NCBI GenBank assembly: GCA_027214345.1
Contig: JAPWHR010000008.1
Span: 62,001 to 126,000 of the forward strand
Source of the DNA: Comamonadaceae bacterium G21597-S1
GTDB taxonomy: Bacteria; Pseudomonadota; Gammaproteobacteria; Burkholderiales; Burkholderiaceae_C
Reading direction: 5' to 3'
Length of the DNA: 64,000 bases
Under the pieces are notes generated by a model that saw only the letters and a list, made by a program, of their open reading frames with translations, ran no database searches and was not told where the DNA came from. Shown here one piece after another: positions 1 to 11,841 of this stretch. Each line of letters opens with the position of its first letter. Positions within the stretch are counted from its first letter, which is position 1. The position numbers and the translations under genes are program-made.

Positions 1-1
1 C

Positions 2-1036
2 ATGGAGTTTTTCGTCATCTCGATGCTCAATGGCTTGAGTTATGGACTGTTGCTGTTCATGCTCAGCTCGGGGCTCACGCTGATCTTCAGCATGATGGGC
101 GTGCTCAATTTCGCGCATGCCAGCTTCTACATGCTGGGAGCCTATGTCGGATATTCGATCGCATCGTTCACCGGCTTCTGGGTTGCGCTGGTGCTGTCGC
201 CGATCGTCGTCGGCGCGATGGGCGCCTTGTTCGAACGTTATTGCCTGCGACGCGTGCACAAGTTCGGCCATGTGGCCGAATTGCTGCTGACCTTCGGCCT
301 GGCCTATGTCGTGCTGGAACTGGTGCAACTGGTCTGGGGCCGGATCGCGCTGGAGTTCGATCCGCCCGAGGTGCTCAGCGGGCCCTTGTTCACGCTGATC
401 AACCGCACCGGCGACGGGTTGAGCATGATGATGGGGGCCGCACCCGCCGAGATGTGCCGCTCCGCCGACGCGGCGATCCGTATCGTCTGTTCGCCGTTTC
501 CCGCCACCCGCGGTTTCATGATGCTCGTGGCCCTGGTCATGTTGTTTGCAGTCTGGCTGCTGCTGACGCGCACCCGCATCGGGCTGGTGATTCAGGCCGC
601 GCTGACCCACCCGCACATGGTCGAGGCGCTCGGGCACAACGTGCCGCGGGTCTTCATGATGGTGTTCGGCGCCGGCACGGCACTCGCCGGCCTGGCCGGC
701 GTCATCGGTGGCAGCATCTTCCTGACGGAACCTGCCATGGCCGCCACGGTCGGCCCCATCATCTTCGTCGTGGTCGTTGTCGGCGGCATGGGCTCCTTGT
801 CCGGCGCTTTCCTGGCCTCGGTGCTGATCGGCGTGATCCAGACCTTCGCGGTGGCCTTCGACTATTCGCTGGCGACCCTGGCCGCGCAACTGGGCCTGTC
901 GCTGAGCGAAGGGTTGAGCAACAACACCTACATCAACATGACGTTGTCCCAGATCGCTCCCATCCTGCCGTTCCTGTTCCTGGTGCTGATGCTGATCTTC
1001 CGGCCCCGGGGCCTGCTCGGAACGCGGGAGGGCTGA
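2..1036 (+). CDS. livH: Branched-chain amino acid-type ABC transporter permease LivH
   Basis: Inner-membrane permease of a HAAT-family ABC importer (branched-chain amino acids or related carboxylates). The 344-residue protein is almost entirely hydrophobic helices. It carries the family segment NFAHASFYMLGAY near residue 36 and the cytoplasmic loop GGMGSLSGAF near residue 260. A polar loop at about 130-165, which contains two Cys, makes it somewhat longer than the usual 290-310 residues. The ATG is the second base of the window, so an upstream start cannot be excluded. It is followed 3 bp later by livM and then livG and livF. No substrate-binding protein is seen in the window; it may lie upstream. 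Confidence 0.9.
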   Translation: MEFFVISMLNGLSYGLLLFMLSSGLTLIFSMMGVLNFAHASFYMLGAYVGYSIASFTGFWVALVLSPIVVGAMGALFERYCLRRVHKFGHVAELLLTFGLAYVVLELVQLVWGRIALEFDPPEVLSGPLFTLINRTGDGLSMMMGAAPAEMCRSADAAIRIVCSPFPATRGFMMLVALVMLFAVWLLLTRTRIGLVIQAALTHPHMVEALGHNVPRVFMMVFGAGTALAGLAGVIGGSIFLTEPAMAATVGPIIFVVVVVGGMGSLSGAFLASVLIGVIQTFAVAFDYSLATLAAQLGLSLSEGLSNNTYINMTLSQIAPILPFLFLVLMLIFRPRGLLGTREG

Positions 1037-1039
1037 CAC

Positions 1040-2314
1040 ATGGCAAGTTCGATCAATCGTTCGCGCTGGATCGTCTGGACCGCCTTTGCGCTGGTCATGG
1101 CGCTGGCACCCCGGGTTTTCGACAGCGGCCTGGGGATCACCGTGTTGTCGCAGATGGGCATCGGCATCATCGCCTGCCTGTCCTACAACATGTTGTTCGG
1201 CCAGGGCGGCATGCTCAGCTTCGGCCATGCCGTCTATACCGGCCTGGGTTCGTTCATGGCCATCCATGCGCTCAATGCGGCGACCGAAGGCGGCCTGCCG
1301 CTGCCGGTGGCCCTGGTGCCGCTGGCCGGCGGCCTGGCCGGCCTGGGTTTTGCGGTGTTGTTCGGTTATGTGACCACGCGCAAGTCGGGTACGACGTTTG
1401 CGATGATCACGCTGGGCCTGGGCGAACTGGTGTTCGCGATGTCGCTGATGGTGCCCGAGTTCTTCGGTGGCGAAGGTGGGGTGTCGGGCAACCGCATGGT
1501 GCGCGATGGCTGGTGGGGCATCACCTTCGGTCCCCAGGTCCAGGTCTATTACCTGATCGCGATCTACACCTTCGTGTGCGTCGCGCTGATGTACGCGTTC
1601 ACCGGCACGCCGCTCGGACGCATGCTCAACGCGGTGCGCGACAACCCGGAGCGGGTGGAATTCGTCGGTTATGACACGCAACGCGTACGGTATCTGGCAT
1701 TCATCATCGCCGGTTTCTTTGCCGGCATCTCCGGCGGCCTGGCGGCGCTGAACTTCGAGATCGTCACCGCCGAGGTCGTGGGTGCCGCGCGCTCGGGCGG
1801 CTACCTGCTGTTCACCTTCCTGGGCGGGGCCACGTTCTTCTTCGGTCCCATCCTGGGCGCCATCCTGATGGTGCTGGCGCTGGTGCTGTTCAGCGAATTC
1901 ACGCAGGCCTGGTTGCTGTACCTGGGCCTGATCTTCCTGCTGATGGTGATGTTCGCGCCCGGCGGCATTGCCAGCCTGATCATGATGAATGTGCGCGTCG
2001 CGATGTTCGGGCGCCTGCGCGAGCTGGCGCTGCCTTATCTGGGGCTGGCGGTCACCGGCGCGGTGATGCTGGCCGGAGGCACGTCGCTGGTCGAGATGGT
2101 CTACCACCTGCAACTCAACCAGTCGGAAGGTCCGGTGTTCGCCTACCTGGGCATGGATCTGGACGTTGGAAACGCGATCCACTGGCTGGGCGCGGTCGTG
2201 GTGCTGGCCGCGGGCGCCGGCCTGTTCGAATGGGTCCGGCGCGGCTTCGTTCACCGCTGGGGGCAGATCCAGGCGGCGATCGAGGCCGACATCCGGCGTC
2301 GGGAGGCGGCATGA
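1040..2314 (+). CDS. livM: Branched-chain amino acid-type ABC transporter permease LivM
   Basis: Second permease subunit of the Liv importer, 424 residues. The family segment LFGQGGMLSFGHAVYTGLG is at about residue 53, and a late transmembrane block around GGYLLFTFLGG precedes FGPILGA. The C-terminus (about 325-424) adds two more hydrophobic segments and a charged tail that typical LivM proteins of 300-350 residues lack. The stop overlaps the livG start as ATGA, implying translational coupling. Family assignment is secure; substrate is not. Confidence 0.9.
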   Translation: MASSINRSRWIVWTAFALVMALAPRVFDSGLGITVLSQMGIGIIACLSYNMLFGQGGMLSFGHAVYTGLGSFMAIHALNAATEGGLPLPVALVPLAGGLAGLGFAVLFGYVTTRKSGTTFAMITLGLGELVFAMSLMVPEFFGGEGGVSGNRMVRDGWWGITFGPQVQVYYLIAIYTFVCVALMYAFTGTPLGRMLNAVRDNPERVEFVGYDTQRVRYLAFIIAGFFAGISGGLAALNFEIVTAEVVGAARSGGYLLFTFLGGATFFFGPILGAILMVLALVLFSEFTQAWLLYLGLIFLLMVMFAPGGIASLIMMNVRVAMFGRLRELALPYLGLAVTGAVMLAGGTSLVEMVYHLQLNQSEGPVFAYLGMDLDVGNAIHWLGAVVVLAAGAGLFEWVRRGFVHRWGQIQAAIEADIRRREAA

Positions 2315-3081
2315 CGATCGCGCTCGAACTCAAGGACCTGCGCAAGAGCTTCGGCCGCACCGAGATCATCCGCGGCATCGACCTGGTGGTGCACAAGGGC
2401 GAGCGCATCGGCGTGATCGGCCCCAATGGCGCCGGCAAGTCGACCTTGTTCAACCTGATCAGCGGCCGCCTGCATCCGAGCAGCGGCGAGGTGCGGCTCA
2501 ACGGCCAGCGCATCGATGGCCTCAAGCCGTACGAGATCAACCGGATGGGCTTGTCGCGCAGCTTCCAGATCACGAACATCTTCCCCAAGCTCAGCGTGTT
2601 CGAGAACCTGCGATGCGGCGTGTTGTGGAGCCTGGGCTACAAATACAGCTTCTGGCGCTTCCTGTCCAGGCTGCACGATGCCAACGAACGGGCCGAGCAA
2701 TTGATGCGCATGATCCACCTGGGGGCCAAGCGCGAGACGCTGGCAATGAACCTGACCTATGCCGAACAACGCGCGCTCGAGATCGGCATCACGATCGGCG
2801 GCGGCGCCGACGTGATCCTGCTCGACGAACCGACGGCCGGCATGAGCCACAGCGAGACGGCCCGGTTCACGGAACTGATCAAGGAGGTCACCGTGGGCAA
2901 GACCTTGCTGACGGTCGAGCACGACATGGGCGTAGTGTTCGGGCTGGCCGACAAGATCGCCGTGGTCGTCTACGGTGAGGTGCTGGCCTTCGACACGCCC
3001 GAGGCCGTGCGCGCCAATGCGCGTGTGCAGGAAGCCTACCTGGGCTCGTCCGTGGCCGATGCGCAAGTGGGAGGGCCGTGA
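2311..3081 (+). CDS. livG: ABC transporter ATP-binding protein LivG
   Basis: Nucleotide-binding subunit of the Liv importer, 256 residues. I chose the ATG in the 4-bp overlap with livM over an in-frame start 81 bp upstream because MTIALELKDLRKSFG is the normal family start. Walker A (GPNGAGKST, residues 37-45) is intact and Walker B is VILLDEPTAGM. The ABC signature is unusual: where LivG proteins normally read LSYGEQ, this one reads LTYAEQ, losing the conserved Ser and Gly. This signature pairs in the dimer with the altered Walker A of LivF (see findings). Confidence 0.9.
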   Translation: MTIALELKDLRKSFGRTEIIRGIDLVVHKGERIGVIGPNGAGKSTLFNLISGRLHPSSGEVRLNGQRIDGLKPYEINRMGLSRSFQITNIFPKLSVFENLRCGVLWSLGYKYSFWRFLSRLHDANERAEQLMRMIHLGAKRETLAMNLTYAEQRALEIGITIGGGADVILLDEPTAGMSHSETARFTELIKEVTVGKTLLTVEHDMGVVFGLADKIAVVVYGEVLAFDTPEAVRANARVQEAYLGSSVADAQVGGP

Positions 3082-3082
3082 C

Positions 3083-3781
3083 ATGTTGCTCGACGTCAAG
3101 GGTCTCAATGCCTTTTATGGGAAAAGCCATGTGCTGCACGGCGTCGACCTGGCGGTCGACCAGGGCGAGATCGTCGCCTTGCTGGGGCGCAATGGTTCGG
3201 GGCGCAGCACCACGGCCAAGGCCATCATGGGCATGGTCGAATGCACCGGCTCGGTGCAGTGGCGGGACGAACCCATCCTGGGGCGCCAGCCGTTCGAGAT
3301 CGCCCATCGGGGCATTGGCTACGTGCCGGAAAACCGCGACATCTTTCCGCGCCTGACGGTGGAGCAGAACCTCCTGCTCGGGCGCAAGGGCAGTGGCAAG
3401 GGCAGCCGCTGGAGTTTCGACGACATGTACCGCATGTTCCCGCGCCTCAAAGAGCGGCAACACACCGAGGCGGGCGTGTTGTCCGGCGGAGAGCAGCAGA
3501 TGCTGACCTTGTGCCGCACCCTGATGGGTGACCCCGACCTGGTCATCATCGACGAGCCGACCGAAGGACTGGCGCCCAAGATCGTGGAGCTGGTTGGCGA
3601 ATATCTGCAGAGCCTCAAGGGCCGCGGCGTGTCGGTGCTGCTGATCGAGCAGAAACTCACCATTGCGATGGCCATCTCCGACCGTGCGCTGGTGATGGGC
3701 CACGGCAGCATCGTGTTCGAAGGCACACCGGCGCGCTTGCGCGAGGACGCCGCCACACGCCAGGAGTGGCTCGAGGTCTAG
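3083..3781 (+). CDS. livF: ABC transporter ATP-binding protein LivF
   Basis: Second nucleotide-binding subunit of the Liv importer, 232 residues, starting at the ATG one base after the livG stop (MLLDVKGLNAFYG). The Walker A motif reads GRNGSGRST, with Arg in place of the invariant Lys. The signature LSGGEQQ and Walker B LVIIDEPTEGLAP are canonical. The Lys to Arg change would normally weaken ATP hydrolysis at the site this Walker A forms. Some LivF homologues may share it, so it need not mean loss of function. It ends the transporter run; a 7-bp inverted repeat follows before fadB. Confidence 0.88.
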   Translation: MLLDVKGLNAFYGKSHVLHGVDLAVDQGEIVALLGRNGSGRSTTAKAIMGMVECTGSVQWRDEPILGRQPFEIAHRGIGYVPENRDIFPRLTVEQNLLLGRKGSGKGSRWSFDDMYRMFPRLKERQHTEAGVLSGGEQQMLTLCRTLMGDPDLVIIDEPTEGLAPKIVELVGEYLQSLKGRGVSVLLIEQKLTIAMAISDRALVMGHGSIVFEGTPARLREDAATRQEWLEV

Positions 3782-3809
3782 CGGTTACGCGCCACGACGT
3801 TTTGTCCCG

Positions 3810-3834
3810 GCCGTGACAGCGAGGCCTTCACGGC
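3810..3834 (+). terminator. Inverted repeat after livF
   Basis: GCCGTGA (3810-3816) and TCACGGC (3828-3834) form a perfect 7-bp stem with an 11-base loop, 29 bp after the livF stop. There is no T-run, so this is at best a weak or Rho-aided terminator, or an attenuating hairpin. Confidence 0.3.
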
Positions 3835-3863
3835 ACGGGCCATGAACCTACAATGGCCCGAAA

Positions 3864-3877
3864 AGAACGATCGTTCT
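3864..3877. promoter_or_regulatory. Palindromic operator candidate upstream of the FadB-type gene
   Basis: AGAACGATCGTTCT is a perfect 14-bp palindrome located 37-50 bp before the ATG of the multifunctional beta-oxidation gene. Its flanks continue the symmetry partly (AAAA on the left, ATT on the right). Size, symmetry and position fit the operator of a TetR-family repressor of fatty-acid genes, but no regulator gene is in this part of the window and the assignment is inference. Confidence 0.45.
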
Positions 3878-3913
3878 ATTTTCTCGGGCACCCACTTCTC
3901 GCAAGGAACTCCC

Positions 3914-6013
<2,100 letters not shown>

Positions 6014-6050
6014 GTTTCGGACGCGGCATGACGGCGGACGGGGTGACGCG

Positions 6051-7538
6051 ATGATCAGGCGCCTGTTGCTGCTGGTGCTGGCGGCCGTGGTGCTGCTGGT
6101 GCTGGTGCTGGCCGTCAATACGCTGCGCCATGGCTCGCGCCAGCTCGATGTGCCGCCGGCACCGGAACTGGCCATCGACAAGGCCGGCGCCGCCGAACGA
6201 CTGTCCGAGGCGGTGCGCGCACGCACGATCTCGTCGCGTACCGATGCGGCGCAAAACGCCGACCAGTTCCTGCAACTGCATGCCATGTTGCAGGCCCGGT
6301 ACCCGAAGGCTCACGCCGTGCTCGAGCGCGAAGTCGTCAACAAACTGAGCCTGCTCTACACCTGGAAAGGCAGCGATCCCGCTCTGCAACCCATCGTGCT
6401 GATGGCGCACCAGGACGTGGTGCCGGTGTCGCCCGGCACCGAGTCGCAATGGAGCGAGCAACCGTTCTCCGGCACGGTCAAGGACGGTTTCGTCTGGGGC
6501 CGTGGTGCCTGGGACGACAAGGGCAACCTGATCGCGCAAATGGAGGCCGTCGAGCTGCTGGCTGCGTCCGGCTTTCAGCCACGGCGCAGCATCATGCTGG
6601 CATTCGGCGCGGACGAGGAGGTCGCGGGGGAGCGGGGCGCGGCGCATATTGCGGCCTTGCTCAAGGAGCGTGGCGTGCGACCGCAGTTCGTCATCGACGA
6701 GGGCTTGCTGATCACCGAGGGCATCATGCCCGGACTCAAGTCACCGGCAGCACTGATCGGGGTTGCCGAGAAGGGATATGTGTCGGTGGTGGTCCGGCTG
6801 CCAGCAACGCCCGGTCATTCGTCGATGCCGCCGCCTTCCGGTACCGGCGCGATCGCGATGATGAGTGCTGCACTGACGACGATCGATAACGAGCAGATGC
6901 CGGCGGCGATCCGCGGCATCGCGGGCGAGATGCTGGACACCGTCGCACCCGAAATGGATTGGCCACTGCGAGTAGCGATGTCCAACCTCTGGCTGCTGGG
7001 GCCGGTGGTCCAGAAGCAGCTCGAGGCGGGTGCCAGCACGAACGCGTTGTTGCGCACCACCACCGCATTGACCATGGTGCATGCGGGCAATGCCGACAAC
7101 GTGATGCCCGGTCAGGTCGAGGCCACGGTGAATTACCGCACCTTGCCCGGCGACAGCGTGAGTTCCGTCATCGAACGGCTGCGGGGCCAGGTGACCCGGT
7201 CGTTCGGTCATTCCCGCTTCGAGATCATGGCCTTGCCCGGCGCATCGGAGGCGTCACCGGTGTCGCCGGCCACGTCGGAGCCTTACCAGCTGATCAACCG
7301 CACGGTGCGCGAAGTGTTTCCCGGCACCATCGTGGCACCGGGCCTGATGATCGGCGGCACCGATTCGCGCCACTTCCTGGGTATCAGCGACCATGTTTTC
7401 CGCTTTTCGCCGGTGCGGGCCAAGGCCGAGGACCTGGCGCGTTTCCACGGCACGAACGAGCGTATCTCGGTCGACAACCTGGCCGAACTGATCCGTTTCT
7501 ATCACCGTCTTTTGACCATGGGTGCGCAGGCATCCTGA
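6051..7538 (+). CDS. M20 family metallopeptidase (carboxypeptidase S-like), membrane-anchored
   Basis: A 495-residue protein with one N-terminal hydrophobic helix (residues 4-24), probably anchoring it in the inner membrane facing the periplasm. The M20 metal-site motifs are present: MAHQDVVPV (His/Asp), [11 protein letters not shown] (bridging Asp), [11 protein letters not shown] (catalytic Glu followed by a metal Glu), and a late His near ARFHGTNE. A dimerisation domain containing PGHSSMPP separates them. It would cleave small peptides or N-acyl amino acids. It sits between two beta-oxidation genes on the same strand, which could hint at N-acyl amino acid hydrolysis feeding acyl chains into the pathway; that is inference. 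Confidence 0.85.
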   Translation: MIRRLLLLVLAAVVLLVLVLAVNTLRHGSRQLDVPPAPELAIDKAGAAERLSEAVRARTISSRTDAAQNADQFLQLHAMLQARYPKAHAVLEREVVNKLSLLYTWKGSDPALQPIVLMAHQDVVPVSPGTESQWSEQPFSGTVKDGFVWGRGAWDDKGNLIAQMEAVELLAASGFQPRRSIMLAFGADEEVAGERGAAHIAALLKERGVRPQFVIDEGLLITEGIMPGLKSPAALIGVAEKGYVSVVVRLPATPGHSSMPPPSGTGAIAMMSAALTTIDNEQMPAAIRGIAGEMLDTVAPEMDWPLRVAMSNLWLLGPVVQKQLEAGASTNALLRTTTALTMVHAGNADNVMPGQVEATVNYRTLPGDSVSSVIERLRGQVTRSFGHSRFEIMALPGASEASPVSPATSEPYQLINRTVREVFPGTIVAPGLMIGGTDSRHFLGISDHVFRFSPVRAKAEDLARFHGTNERISVDNLAELIRFYHRLLTMGAQAS

Positions 7539-7563
7539 CACTTATCGCAACCAGGAGTTCATC

Positions 7564-8739
7564 ATGAGCAACGCCGTCATTGTTTCCACCGCCCGCACGC
7601 CGCTGGGCAAGAGCTGGAAAGGTTCCTTCAACATGACCCACGGCGCCACGCTGGGCGGCCATGCGGTGCAACACGCGATCGAGCGCGCCGGCATCGAAGC
7701 CGGCGAGGTCGAGGACGTGATCATGGGGTGTGCCAACCCCGAGGGTGCGACCGGCGCCAATATCGCGCGCCAGATCGCGCTGCGCGCCGGCTGCCCGATC
7801 ACCGTCTCGGGCATGACCGTGAACCGCTTCTGCTCGTCCGGTCTGCAGACGATCGCGCTGGCGGCGCAGCGGGTCATCGCCGGCGAAGGCGATGTCTACG
7901 TGGCCGGCGGTGTCGAGAGCATCTCTTGCGTGCAGCAGGAGATGAACACCCACATGCTGGCCGATCCCTGGCTGGTCAAGAACAAGCCCGAGATCTACTG
8001 GAACATGCTGCAGACCGCCGAGCAGGTCGCCAAGCGCTACGGCATCGGCCGCGACGCGATGGACGAATACGGTGCCGCCAGCCAGCAAAGGGCCGCGGCC
8101 GCGCAGGCCGCCGGCAAGTTCGAGGCCGAAATCGCACCCATCACCGTCACCGCCGGCGTGGCCGACAAGGTCATGGGCCTGATGACAAAACAGGTTACGG
8201 TCAGCCGCGACGAGGGCATCCGCGAAGGTACGACCAAGGACGGCATCAGCGGCATCAGGCCGGCCATTCCGGGAGGCCTGATTTCCGCCGGCAATGCCAG
8301 CCAGTTCTCCGATGGTGCCGGCGCCTGCGTCGTGATGAACGAGTCGCTGGCCGAGAAAAAAGGCTTGCAGCCGCTCGGTCGTTTCCTCGGTTTTGCCGTC
8401 GCCGGTTGCGAACCCGACGAGATGGGCATCGGTCCGGTATTCGCCGTGCCCAAGGTGCTGGCGCGCCTGGGCCTGTCGGTGGGCGACATCGACCTGTGGG
8501 AGCTGAACGAGGCCTTTGCGGTGCAGGTGCTGTATTGCCGAGACAAGCTGGGCATTCCGGCCGACCGCCTCAACGTCAACGGCGGCGCCATTGCGGTCGG
8601 CCATCCGTATGGCGTCAGTGGCCAGCGCCTGACCGGCCATGCGCTGATCGAAGGCAAGCGTCGTGGCGCCAAACGCGTGGTCGTGACCATGTGTATCGGT
8701 GGCGGCATGGGGGCTGCCGGCGTTTTCGAAGTATTGTGA
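7564..8739 (+). CDS. Acetyl-CoA C-acyltransferase (thiolase)
   Basis: Thiolytic cleavage of 3-ketoacyl-CoA, the last step of beta-oxidation; 391 residues, the standard thiolase length. The acylated Cys lies in [10 protein letters not shown] (about residue 90), the His in [11 protein letters not shown] and the second catalytic Cys in [10 protein letters not shown] near the C-terminus. The ATG is preceded by AGGAG at the right distance and falls just after the M20 stop. Together with the FadB-type gene it completes a beta-oxidation complex. FadA or a related acyltransferase is the best label. Confidence 0.92.
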   Translation: MSNAVIVSTARTPLGKSWKGSFNMTHGATLGGHAVQHAIERAGIEAGEVEDVIMGCANPEGATGANIARQIALRAGCPITVSGMTVNRFCSSGLQTIALAAQRVIAGEGDVYVAGGVESISCVQQEMNTHMLADPWLVKNKPEIYWNMLQTAEQVAKRYGIGRDAMDEYGAASQQRAAAAQAAGKFEAEIAPITVTAGVADKVMGLMTKQVTVSRDEGIREGTTKDGISGIRPAIPGGLISAGNASQFSDGAGACVVMNESLAEKKGLQPLGRFLGFAVAGCEPDEMGIGPVFAVPKVLARLGLSVGDIDLWELNEAFAVQVLYCRDKLGIPADRLNVNGGAIAVGHPYGVSGQRLTGHALIEGKRRGAKRVVVTMCIGGGMGAAGVFEVL

Positions 8740-8767
8740 GCCGCGGCCCGAACCGCCCGGAATCGAC

Positions 8768-10603
8768 GTGAAGCTGCGCCAGACTCTGCAATTCCTGCTC
8801 TACGAGTGGCTGGACACCGAAGCCTTGTGCCAGCGGCCGCGTTTCGGCGACCACTCGCGCGAGACTTTCGATGCGGTACTCGACACCTGCGAACGGATCG
8901 CGCGCGAAAAATACGCACCCTTCAATCGCCTGGTCGATACGCAGGAGCCTTATGTCGACGGCGATGCGGTGGTGTTGCCGCAGGCCACCCATGATGCACA
9001 CCGGGCCTACGTGGAGTCCGGCATGCTGGGCGCGGCGCAGGACTACGACGTCGGGGGCATGCAGCTGCCCTATATCGTCAATGCCAGCGCCAACGCCTTC
9101 TTTGCCCTGGCCTCGGTCAGCATCAGCAGCAACCTGCTGACCGTGGGCAATGCCAATTTGTTGCTGGTCCACGGCACGGATGCGCAGAAACGCGTGTTCG
9201 CCGCCAACGAGTTCTCCGGCCGCTGGGCCGGCACCATGTGCCTGAGCGAACCCCAGGCCGGCTCCAGCCTGTCCGACATCACGACCCGCGCCGAGCCCGA
9301 TGGCGAGGGCGCGCAGGATGACCCGCTCGGTCCGCGATACCGCCTGCGCGGCAACAAGATGTGGATCTCCTCGGGGGACCACGAACTGACCGAGAACATC
9401 GTGCACCTGGTGCTGGCCAAGATTCCGGGACCGGACGGCAAGCTGATACCCGGCACGCGCGGCATCTCGCTGTTCATCGTGCCCAAGAAGCTGGTCGACA
9501 CCCAGGGGCAGCTGACCGGCGTGCGCAACGACGTGGCACTGGCCGGGCTGAACCACAAGCTGGGCTGGCGCGGCACGACGAACACGCTGCTCAACTTCGG
9601 TGAAGGCAAGTACCCGGTGGACGGCCGCGCCGGAGCCATCGGTTACCTGGTCGGCAAGCCTCACGAGGGCCTGCGCTGCATGTTCCACATGATGAATGAG
9701 GCACGCATCGGTGTCGGCACCGCGGCGGTGATGCTGGGCCTGGCCGGTTATTACGCCTCGCTCGACTATGCGCGCAACCGGCCGCAGGGGCGGCCCCTGG
9801 GCGTCGGCGGCAAGGACGCCGCCAGCGCGCCGGTGCGCATCATCGAACACGCCGACGTCAAGCGCATGTTGCTGGCCCAGAAGTCGTATTGCGAAGGGGC
9901 GCTGGCGCTGGAGCTGTATTGCGCGCGTCTGGTGGACGAGGACCATACCGGCGAGGCGCAGGCGGCAGCCGACGCGCGGCTGCTGCTGGAGGTGCTCACC
10001 CCGATCGCCAAGAGCTGGCCCAGCGAATGGTGCCTGGAGGCCAATTCACTGGCGATCCAGATCCACGGCGGTTATGGATACACGCGCGATTTCCCGGTCG
10101 AGCAGTATTGGCGCGACAACCGGCTGAACATGATCCACGAGGGTACCCACGGCATCCATGGCATGGACCTGCTCGGGCGCAAGGTGCGCATGGAGGGCGG
10201 GCGCGCCATGGAGTTGCTGGCGGCGCGGATCGCCGACACTGTGGAGCGGGCCGCCGCGCATGAGGCCTTGTCAGGACCCGCGGCGGCGCTGCAGTCGGCA
10301 TGGAGCAACATCACCGAGGCGACCCATGCGGCCTGGTCCGACGGCGATCCCGGCCGGGCACTGGCCAATGCCGTGCCCTACATGCAGGCCTTCGGCCATG
10401 GCGTGCTGGCCTGGATCTGGCTCGACGTCGCCACGGCCGTGTTGTCCCGCGCCGCGCCGGCGGCCACGGACGGGTCGGCAGCCGGCACCATGGCTTGCAT
10501 GCGTTATTTCTACCACTATGAACTCGGCAAGATCGATGCCTGGCTGGCACCGGTACGGCAGCGGGACACGACCTGCGCGGACATGCCGGAAGAGGCCTTT
10601 TGA
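8768..10603 (+). CDS. Acyl-CoA dehydrogenase, long C-terminal (DmdC-like) type
   Basis: FAD-dependent dehydrogenation of an acyl-CoA; 611 residues, matching the about 600-residue subgroup with an extra C-terminal domain (DmdC, AcdB). Visible landmarks are CLSEPQAGSSLSDI and the WISSGDHEL segment for FAD binding, MNEARIGVG, and the catalytic-base region QIHGGYGYTRDFPVEQYWRD followed by MIHEGTHGIHG, where the Glu is the expected base. No ATG fits the family N-terminus, so I chose the GTG at 8768, which has GGA upstream and gives VKLRQTLQFLLYEW. It lies 28 bp after the thiolase and overlaps the next small gene. Confidence 0.9.
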   Translation: MKLRQTLQFLLYEWLDTEALCQRPRFGDHSRETFDAVLDTCERIAREKYAPFNRLVDTQEPYVDGDAVVLPQATHDAHRAYVESGMLGAAQDYDVGGMQLPYIVNASANAFFALASVSISSNLLTVGNANLLLVHGTDAQKRVFAANEFSGRWAGTMCLSEPQAGSSLSDITTRAEPDGEGAQDDPLGPRYRLRGNKMWISSGDHELTENIVHLVLAKIPGPDGKLIPGTRGISLFIVPKKLVDTQGQLTGVRNDVALAGLNHKLGWRGTTNTLLNFGEGKYPVDGRAGAIGYLVGKPHEGLRCMFHMMNEARIGVGTAAVMLGLAGYYASLDYARNRPQGRPLGVGGKDAASAPVRIIEHADVKRMLLAQKSYCEGALALELYCARLVDEDHTGEAQAAADARLLLEVLTPIAKSWPSEWCLEANSLAIQIHGGYGYTRDFPVEQYWRDNRLNMIHEGTHGIHGMDLLGRKVRMEGGRAMELLAARIADTVERAAAHEALSGPAAALQSAWSNITEATHAAWSDGDPGRALANAVPYMQAFGHGVLAWIWLDVATAVLSRAAPAATDGSAAGTMACMRYFYHYELGKIDAWLAPVRQRDTTCADMPEEAF

Positions 10604-10869
10604 TGTCGTTTTTCAAGAAGTACAACGGAACCATGAACAAACGACTCGCCCGGTTGGAAAAATTGATCTGGACCCTGATCTACGGCGGCCTGCTGTCGGC
10701 GCTGGTGGGTTACTTCATGCAGCGTGACGGCGATGACGCTGGCGCGTGGCTGACCAGCGTCGGCATCGGCGTGGCCGTGCTCGGCGTGATCCTGATCTTC
10801 GTGCGTTCGCGGCTGCGCGAAGGCCCGGCGGCATCGGACGCCAAGACACCCGGGCGCCAGTCGCATTGA
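10603..10869 (+). CDS. Small inner-membrane protein, two predicted helices
   Basis: An 88-residue protein I do not recognise. Two hydrophobic segments (about residues 19-38 and 47-66, GGLLSALVGYFM and VGIGVAVLGVILIFV) separated by an acidic loop predict a helical hairpin with a basic C-terminal tail. The ATG overlaps the TGA of the acyl-CoA dehydrogenase by one base, suggesting coupled translation. An internal ATG at 10633 with GGA upstream is a possible alternative start. Its conserved place in an acyl-CoA operon is the only functional clue. Confidence 0.6.
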   Translation: MSFFKKYNGTMNKRLARLEKLIWTLIYGGLLSALVGYFMQRDGDDAGAWLTSVGIGVAVLGVILIFVRSRLREGPAASDAKTPGRQSH

Positions 10870-10890
10870 CAACGAACAGGATCGACGACG

Positions 10891-11682
<792 letters not shown>

Positions 11683-11690
11683 CGCTGCCG

Positions 11691-11702
11691 CATCGATCGA
11701 TG
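11691..11702. repeat. Perfect 12-bp palindrome after the SDR gene
   Basis: CATCGATCGATG lies 8 bp after the stop of the SDR gene in a 159-bp gap. It could be an operator or chance. The rest of the gap holds a CCGGGC/GCCCGG hairpin at 11802-11817 and no clear promoter. Confidence 0.25.
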
Positions 11703-11841
11703 ATCGCCCCGCGCAGGGTGTCGACCGCGCGGGCGCCGGCATCTCGAGAAAACGGGACCATTGCCGCCACGATGCCGGCGGCAACACCGATGGTCTTGCA
11801 TCCGGGCTCCGGCCCGGTCCACAATTTACCCAGGAGTTCCC

